A stretch of DNA of 64,000 bases from positions 372,001 through 436,000 of the forward strand of contig NZ_PVBS01000001.1 in the NCBI RefSeq assembly GCF_002980575.1. Reading direction: 5' to 3'. Below are positions 58,923 to 64,000 of the stretch, piece after piece. This stretch comes from Sphingobacterium gobiense. GTDB taxonomy: Bacteria; Bacteroidota; Bacteroidia; Sphingobacteriales; Sphingobacteriaceae. The notes below the pieces were generated by a model. The model worked only from the letters and a program-made list of their open reading frames with translations. It was not told the origin of the DNA and did not search any database. The first letter of the stretch is position 1. The number at the start of each line of letters is the position of its first letter. Position numbers and translations under genes: made by a program.

Positions 58923-60413
58923 TTAACGCTGTCCATAAATAATTTCATCATTGGGTAGGGGCCATACGAAGATATTTTGGTTTGCCGAGATAATTTCACC
59001 GCGTAGCCCGATAATGGGGGCGTTGAGTCTCTTGTAGGCATAAAAGAGCTGTCCTTCGGCGTACATTTCCTTTCGGTACTCCTTTAGTAATTCCGTTTGG
59101 AACTGGGCGAGGGTACTGACTTCTAATTTGCTGCCGATTCCACGACGACTGCGTACCTCGTCGAAATAGTTCAATGCGCGTGTTTGATCTGTATCGAAGG
59201 TGCATTCGGCTGCGATGTAGTAGATCTCGCTTAGTCGGATGCCGGGAGTTACCAAATAGTGTAGGTTTGCAGCAAATGTGTCACCAAGGGGATTTCGCCT
59301 ATACTTTATGACGGTGGAATAGAAGGAGCCGCTGGCACTGGAAGTGGAAAACCACTGTGTATATCGCATATCACCGCTGATATCGGAGGTTTCGTAAATG
59401 GTTTGTGTATCGGTATCATCGAGATACATACCATACTGTGTTTCGGTGAACCAATTGCTGTTCAGCGCGTTATTTAAGGTGGGGGTATACCAACTGAAAA
59501 GCAATTCTTTATACAATATACGATCTTTCTTATCGTCGGCAACGGCTAAGAAATCGGTGGTATTGGTCCACGGAAATTTTTGTGCATTAATGATGATAAG
59601 CGCATTTTCTAATGCTTTGATTTTATCTTCTTTGTAAAGATAGACCCGTGCCAAGGCACCACATACGGCGTAGTAGTTGAGCCGATGCCGCCTGTTCTGC
59701 AGAAAAAGCGCCGGATGATGGAGCTCTGTATGACGTAGCGTATCACTTACGGTGGGGTAATTTATGATATAGGCAGCGGAACGTATGGGATCGTCGGTAA
59801 GTAATTCTTTTGCGTGCTCGAGATCCCTTATGACCGAGTCTAATGCATTGCTGACAGTCGCCATTTCCGTGGCTCTGTTAGAATAGGACGTGACATAAGG
59901 GATGGCCGGTGCTTCAGGCGCGACACGGTGAGCGGGGGCAAACATACGCAACACATCAAAATGCAAGTATCCACGCAATGCCAATGCTTCACCTTTGATT
60001 AGGCGGTAGTTATCTCCCGTGAACAAATTTTCTTTTCCATCGATTTCTTCCAATATCAGGTTGGCATTGACGATCCCATTGTACATGCCGACCCAAATGG
60101 CGTCTTTTCTTCGGATAAAATCGGTATCGTTGTATCGGTAGTTTTTTGTCTGTAGATACCGATAGTTGTCAGCAGGTTGTATTTGATAGTTTTGGGCCAG
60201 TACCTCCGGCGTGCCTACCGTGAGCTCGCGTCCGTAGAGATCGGTTTTTGAACAACGTATGTAAATGCCAAGTAAGGCTTCTTTGAAGCCGGCTTCGGTC
60301 GTAAAAAGGAGCGACCTATCAATTTCACTTTCGGGTTGTATATCGAGCCATTTGGAGCAAGAGACAAACCCGATCGTAAATAGGGCCAGTGTGTATATAA
60401 TCGTTTTTTTCAT
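58923..60413 (-). CDS. SusD/RagB-family lipoprotein (496 aa)
   Basis: Signal sequence with lipobox GFVSCSKWLDIQP (Cys near 19), LLGIYIRCSKTDLYGREL, ALALRGYLHFDVLRMFAPA, ARVYLYKEDKIKALENALII and a C-terminal KEYRKEMYAEGQLFYAYKR signature. Start 60413 (MKKTIIY) chosen over 60446. Its companion SusC is 35 bases upstream. Confidence 0.9.
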   Translation of the reverse strand: MKKTIIYTLALFTIGFVSCSKWLDIQPESEIDRSLLFTTEAGFKEALLGIYIRCSKTDLYGRELTVGTPEVLAQNYQIQPADNYRYLQTKNYRYNDTDFIRRKDAIWVGMYNGIVNANLILEEIDGKENLFTGDNYRLIKGEALALRGYLHFDVLRMFAPAHRVAPEAPAIPYVTSYSNRATEMATVSNALDSVIRDLEHAKELLTDDPIRSAAYIINYPTVSDTLRHTELHHPALFLQNRRHRLNYYAVCGALARVYLYKEDKIKALENALIIINAQKFPWTNTTDFLAVADDKKDRILYKELLFSWYTPTLNNALNSNWFTETQYGMYLDDTDTQTIYETSDISGDMRYTQWFSTSSASGSFYSTVIKYRRNPLGDTFAANLHYLVTPGIRLSEIYYIAAECTFDTDQTRALNYFDEVRSRRGIGSKLEVSTLAQFQTELLKEYRKEMYAEGQLFYAYKRLNAPIIGLRGEIISANQNIFVWPLPNDEIIYGQR

Positions 60414-60447
60414 TTTTTTATAGTCGACTAAAAGGAAAACCATCATG

Positions 60448-63400
60448 TTATAGCGATGCTTGCAAACTAAAGCTTATGCTCCTTGCAAAGGGATAATTGA
60501 TTCCACGCTCTACCTCAACGGACGAGAAGCGAAGGATATCGTTGGCCGTCAGTCCTAGGCGCAGATTACTGAGCGACATTTTTTTGGCAAACGCTGGCTG
60601 CAAATCGTAGGATAGAAACACGGATTGTAGCGTCAACAGATTGTCGGGCATCACGAACCGGGAGGACACCTCCGTTTTGCCGTAGTCCCGAATGCTCTTG
60701 AAAAATGTGACGTCTCCAGGTTCTTGCCATTTTTCTTCGAGTACACGTCTATCCACATTGTATCGTGGATCCGCATTTTCTACGCGGTCTATAAGCGTTT
60801 GGTTGTACATATCGCCTCCCAATCTTGTCTGGAAATAGACAACGGCCGTAAACTGCTTATAACGAAACGTTCCGCCAAATGATCCTTCGAGCTTGGGTGT
60901 AGCGACTCCGACAACAGTAATGTCGCGTGGATCCCAGATATACGATAGCGTGCCGTCTTGCTTGACGAAAACTTCGCGGCCGCTCTCGGGATCGATACCT
61001 AAAGAAGGGGCGGCGTATATCGCATCAATGGATTGCCCTTCCTTAAAACGTAAGAGCGGGACACCTCTTAGATCTTCCCCTTGTTGTGCTTCGTCTACAC
61101 GGTTGTTGTAGCTATTTAAAGCATTGGAAATACGGACAATTTTGTTTTTGTTGTGAACTAGGTTCGCCATAAAGCTGACGGTCCAGTCTGCGGTCTTGAC
61201 AGGCGTTAGGTTCATATTGACTTCGATACCCCGGTTTTCGATATCGCCTAGGTTTTCCTTGTAAGACACGAATCCGGTCGAGGGGGGCAAATTGATGTCC
61301 GAAAGGAGATCCTTGGTTTTGCGGTAATAAAACCGTGGAGAAAGCATAATCCGGTCACTGAATAGTGCGATGTCGAATCCAATATCGGTATTTTGCGTTT
61401 TCTGCCACGACAGGTTCTGATTGCCGTAGTTCGCAACGATGGCTCCGACTCCGGAAGAGTACCAGTTGCCTTGTTCGTATATGTAGGTAGTCCTAGACAT
61501 GTAGGGCGCAAATTGTACAGATCCTGTTAGTCCGGTAGTTGCACGTAAGCGCAACTGGTTGATCACTGAATTCTCGAACCAGCTTTCATGATGTATGTTC
61601 CATCCGGCGCCCAATGACCAAAACGGAGCCACGCGATTGTTACTTCCAAATTTGGACGAACCATCTGCGCGTATGGTGGCATCTAGCAAATACTTGTTGG
61701 CAAAAGAATAGTTGGCGCTCATAAACGCACCGAATAGCCTCGAGGCGACGAAGTTACTGGAAGGGCTTGCGTTCTCGGCATATCCCCGCGCAAACCCAAT
61801 GCTGGTGAACCGATCATTTGGAAACCCAATGGCTGTAAACGACCGTTCATCCAAGCTTTCGGTGCGTATATTGGTTCCCGCAACTACATTAAAGTCATGC
61901 TGGCCTATTCGTTTAAGCCAGTTCAGCCGTATATTGGCATCCCAGAATAACTCGTCGTTACTATAACTCGTATAGCTTCCCTTTTCATTCGTACGGTCGG
62001 TGGAGTAATTAAAAAATTGATTGGCCAAGGGCGACCGAAAATCGTCGCCGGTGTGCATACGCTTTAACAAGCTAACTTGGCCACGTAAACGTAGACCGTT
62101 TCCAAGATCAAAATCTCCGGATAGGTTGTTCATCACTTCGGTATAGCCTAGCTGTTCAAAGCTATTGAGCGTAGCGTTGTAAAGCGGATTTAGCACGAAC
62201 TCATTGGTACCGTGTCCCGTTGCCGCGATCCGCCGCCAGGTATCTACCTGTTGGATAATGTTGCCGTTGTCATCCGTCATTCGGTAGTAGGGGTTCATGC
62301 GGGCATACTGTGAAAAACTGCCATAGGGGGATTCGTTTCCATTCACAACCGTAACGGCTAATTCGTTTTGGAACCGTATCTTGTTTTGTAGGTTATAGCT
62401 AAAATTTAAGCCGCCAGAGTATTGATGTCTGCTGGATCCTTTCATCACGCCAGGACGCGTTTGATAACGCATGTCTACCCCGTAACGGAACACCGGGGAA
62501 CCACCTTCCAAAAAGAGACCGTGTCGTTGGCCAACTGCCGTCTGTAGGGGTTGTGATAACCAATAGGTATCAACGCCACCCAATACATTGGATAGCTTTT
62601 GGTAGTACAGCTCGTCCAGTGTTTCCTGGGGTTGCTGTTGTAGTGTGGCGTCGAATAAACCAGCCAGCCGTTCATACTCCAGTTTTTCAGTGGCATTCAG
62701 CAGATTGTATTCGGTTAAATCCGGCATATTGACATTGGTCTCGTGGGTATAGGAGACACGCAGTTTACCTTCTTTGGGGGTCTTTGTGGTAATAACCATC
62801 ACGCCATTGGCAGCGCGCGACCCGTAGATAGCAGTCGCAGCCGCGTCTTTCAATAGTGTTACGGTCTCGATCCGGGTCATGTCCAGGTCGAGTACCTTTT
62901 GTACATTGACTTCGTAGCCATCCAGTATAAAGGCGGGCATGTTGGTGGTTCCCGTAACATTATCGCGCCGCAATATTTCTCCGCTACCGCTGGGAAGTGA
63001 CGATGCGCCTCGAACATTGATGTTGGGCAAAGCATTGGGGTTTGAACCTGCAAGGTTATTGTCCAGTAATTTGAAAGAAGGGTCAAAGACCTGCACGGCT
63101 TGTAGCAGATTCTGCGGGCTTACCTGCCGAAGTTCTTCGCCCGTTTTGGTAATGGCCGTACCTGTATAGGAATCCCTTTTGATAACTTGGTACCCCGTAA
63201 CGACGACTTCGTCTACATGGGCTACTTCTTCTTTTAGTTGGATGGTATACGAGAACTTATTTTCTTGTACGGATACCGTCACCGGTAAATAGCCCACCAT
63301 GGTCACGGTGAAGGATTGACCAGGGGGCATCGCCGGTAAGGTAAACCGGCCGTCTGCATCGGCAACGGCCACTGTTTTGCCGTCTATGGCGATGCTGGCG

Positions 63401-63819
63401 CCATTCAAAGATGTGCCGTCGCTTCGTAGTATACGGCCGCTCCGTATTTGCTGTGCGGGCTTTTCATGCTGCTGCGACGGCGTGGAGGCTGGTTTCGTCC
63501 GCAACTGTTCCAAGATAATCGTCCGGTCTACGATGCGGTATGCAATCTTTCTTGGGAGTAGGACCTTGTCAAGAAATGCCGATAGCGACATATTTTTTGC
63601 CACAATGCTTACCGGTTCTTTATTTATTAAAAGGTCCGTTGTACCAAGCACCTCGTAGGAAACTTGTTTCTTTATAGCCTGTAAGACGGTTTCAAGAGAT
63701 TCGTTTTTGGCAGTATAGGTAATAGTTTGTGTGTATGCGGCATATCCGAATTGCAGACATGCGATAAAATACATAATTGCACTTAGCTTGATCACGCTGA
63801 TAGAGTAACTTAAGTTCAT
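60448..63819 (-). CDS. SusC/RagA-family receptor with STN domain (1123 aa)
   Basis: Signal peptide (about 10-30), STN domain (about 35-100, ESLETVLQAIKKQVSYEV), carboxypeptidase-like domain (GRILRSDGTSLNGASIAI), plug with VVVTGYQVIKRDSYTG, NINVRGASSLPSG, AFILDGYEVNVQKV, ETVTLLKDAAATAIYGSRAANGVMVITTK and a barrel ending in SISFSLQASL. A FecR gene precedes it at the window edge, so it should signal through FecR and an ECF sigma factor. Substrate unknown; the operon partners are of the type seen in nutrient or iron acquisition. Confidence 0.92.
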   Translation of the reverse strand: MNLSYSISVIKLSAIMYFIACLQFGYAAYTQTITYTAKNESLETVLQAIKKQVSYEVLGTTDLLINKEPVSIVAKNMSLSAFLDKVLLPRKIAYRIVDRTIILEQLRTKPASTPSQQHEKPAQQIRSGRILRSDGTSLNGASIAIDGKTVAVADADGRFTLPAMPPGQSFTVTMVGYLPVTVSVQENKFSYTIQLKEEVAHVDEVVVTGYQVIKRDSYTGTAITKTGEELRQVSPQNLLQAVQVFDPSFKLLDNNLAGSNPNALPNINVRGASSLPSGSGEILRRDNVTGTTNMPAFILDGYEVNVQKVLDLDMTRIETVTLLKDAAATAIYGSRAANGVMVITTKTPKEGKLRVSYTHETNVNMPDLTEYNLLNATEKLEYERLAGLFDATLQQQPQETLDELYYQKLSNVLGGVDTYWLSQPLQTAVGQRHGLFLEGGSPVFRYGVDMRYQTRPGVMKGSSRHQYSGGLNFSYNLQNKIRFQNELAVTVVNGNESPYGSFSQYARMNPYYRMTDDNGNIIQQVDTWRRIAATGHGTNEFVLNPLYNATLNSFEQLGYTEVMNNLSGDFDLGNGLRLRGQVSLLKRMHTGDDFRSPLANQFFNYSTDRTNEKGSYTSYSNDELFWDANIRLNWLKRIGQHDFNVVAGTNIRTESLDERSFTAIGFPNDRFTSIGFARGYAENASPSSNFVASRLFGAFMSANYSFANKYLLDATIRADGSSKFGSNNRVAPFWSLGAGWNIHHESWFENSVINQLRLRATTGLTGSVQFAPYMSRTTYIYEQGNWYSSGVGAIVANYGNQNLSWQKTQNTDIGFDIALFSDRIMLSPRFYYRKTKDLLSDINLPPSTGFVSYKENLGDIENRGIEVNMNLTPVKTADWTVSFMANLVHNKNKIVRISNALNSYNNRVDEAQQGEDLRGVPLLRFKEGQSIDAIYAAPSLGIDPESGREVFVKQDGTLSYIWDPRDITVVGVATPKLEGSFGGTFRYKQFTAVVYFQTRLGGDMYNQTLIDRVENADPRYNVDRRVLEEKWQEPGDVTFFKSIRDYGKTEVSSRFVMPDNLLTLQSVFLSYDLQPAFAKKMSLSNLRLGLTANDILRFSSVEVERGINYPFARSISFSLQASL

Positions 63820-63914
63820 TAATTTTGTTAAGGTTGGTCATTAGACAGTGTTCGATTCAATCTTTATAGGGGTACTTTCGTGTTATTAGGTTTCGATAAC
63901 CTCCTTTCTTTTTT

Positions 63915-64000
63915 TATTTTCCTGAAATAATTAATTTATGGTCTTCGGTCATCCGATAGTGTATCGCATTACTTTCTAATATGCTGAGGATCGTTGATAG
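63915..64000 (-). CDS. FecR anti-sigma factor, C-terminus only (partial)
   Basis: From the right edge the minus strand reads LSTILSILESNAIHYRMTED, ending after HKLIISGK with TAA at 63915-63917. This is the DUF4974 end of a FecR protein, cut by the window edge. It lies about 95 bases upstream of the SusC gene on the same strand. Confidence 0.85.

Noticed and set aside
1..64000. tRNA, rRNA, complete insertion sequence or integrase gene
   Set aside because: I looked on both strands for conserved tRNA arms, rRNA stretches and transposase or integrase motifs and saw none that I could support.

Overview
The window looks like the chromosome of a Bacteroidota bacterium, most likely a Sphingobacteriaceae member (Sphingobacterium/Pedobacter-like). 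The grounds are three SusC/SusD pairs, an ECF sigma-FecR pair that switches a SusC with an STN domain, DUF4843 and PKD-like lipoproteins, TlpA thioredoxins and TAnnTTTG-type promoter boxes. The genus is inference. No rRNA, tRNA, integrase, complete IS or CRISPR array was seen.

Region 1 (1-17.3 kb) is a defence island. On the left is a restriction-modification set: a Vsr endonuclease (minus strand), then on the plus strand two overlapping cytosine-C5 methyltransferases, a free-standing B3-like DNA-recognition domain, and an NgoFVII/BfiI-like restriction enzyme (PLD nuclease plus the same B3 domain). Facing it is a minus-strand gene string: TrlF-like PHP/SMC ATPase, membrane-anchored UvrD-family helicase with an embedded nuclease-like domain and two topoisomerase-type zinc fingers, SLATT membrane protein, small protein, HNH nuclease, McrC fragment, second copy of the small protein, and a GmrSD-type DUF262/DUF1524 enzyme. 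A segmental duplication with recognisable gene debris sits in the middle. The TrlF-helicase-SLATT-HNH string is the best candidate for an undescribed defence system.

Region 2 (17.4-26.6 kb) holds small membrane proteins, a DNA-binding protein and a 1.3-kb stretch crowded with palindromes. That stretch ends in three tandem hairpin units whose stems change sequence but stay paired. They run into the signal sequence of a TlpA-SusC-SusD operon. A small secreted protein gene with a long structured leader follows on the opposite strand.

Region 3 (26.6-40 kb) is a patchwork of regulators (AraC, LytTR-like, HTH), a FnIII/DUF5675/small-membrane-protein cassette, an AAA_14/DUF4143 ATPase with tandem operators, a persulfide-oxidation cluster (MBL-rhodanese, TauE, Crp/Fnr) and an NmrA/Rrf2 pair. 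Several broken genes (TerC, YeeE/YedE, HipA, an MtfA fragment, and a second copy of the cassette's last gene) mark it as a recombination-prone segment.

Region 4 (40-64 kb) is nutrient acquisition: a His-rich TonB-dependent receptor with a divergent lipoprotein, an MtfA-like peptidase, an ECF sigma-FecR-SusC-SusD-EEP phosphatase locus facing an SDR and an enolase-superfamily enzyme, and a minus-strand FecR(partial)-SusC-SusD-DUF4843-PKD-like-TlpA operon running off the right edge.
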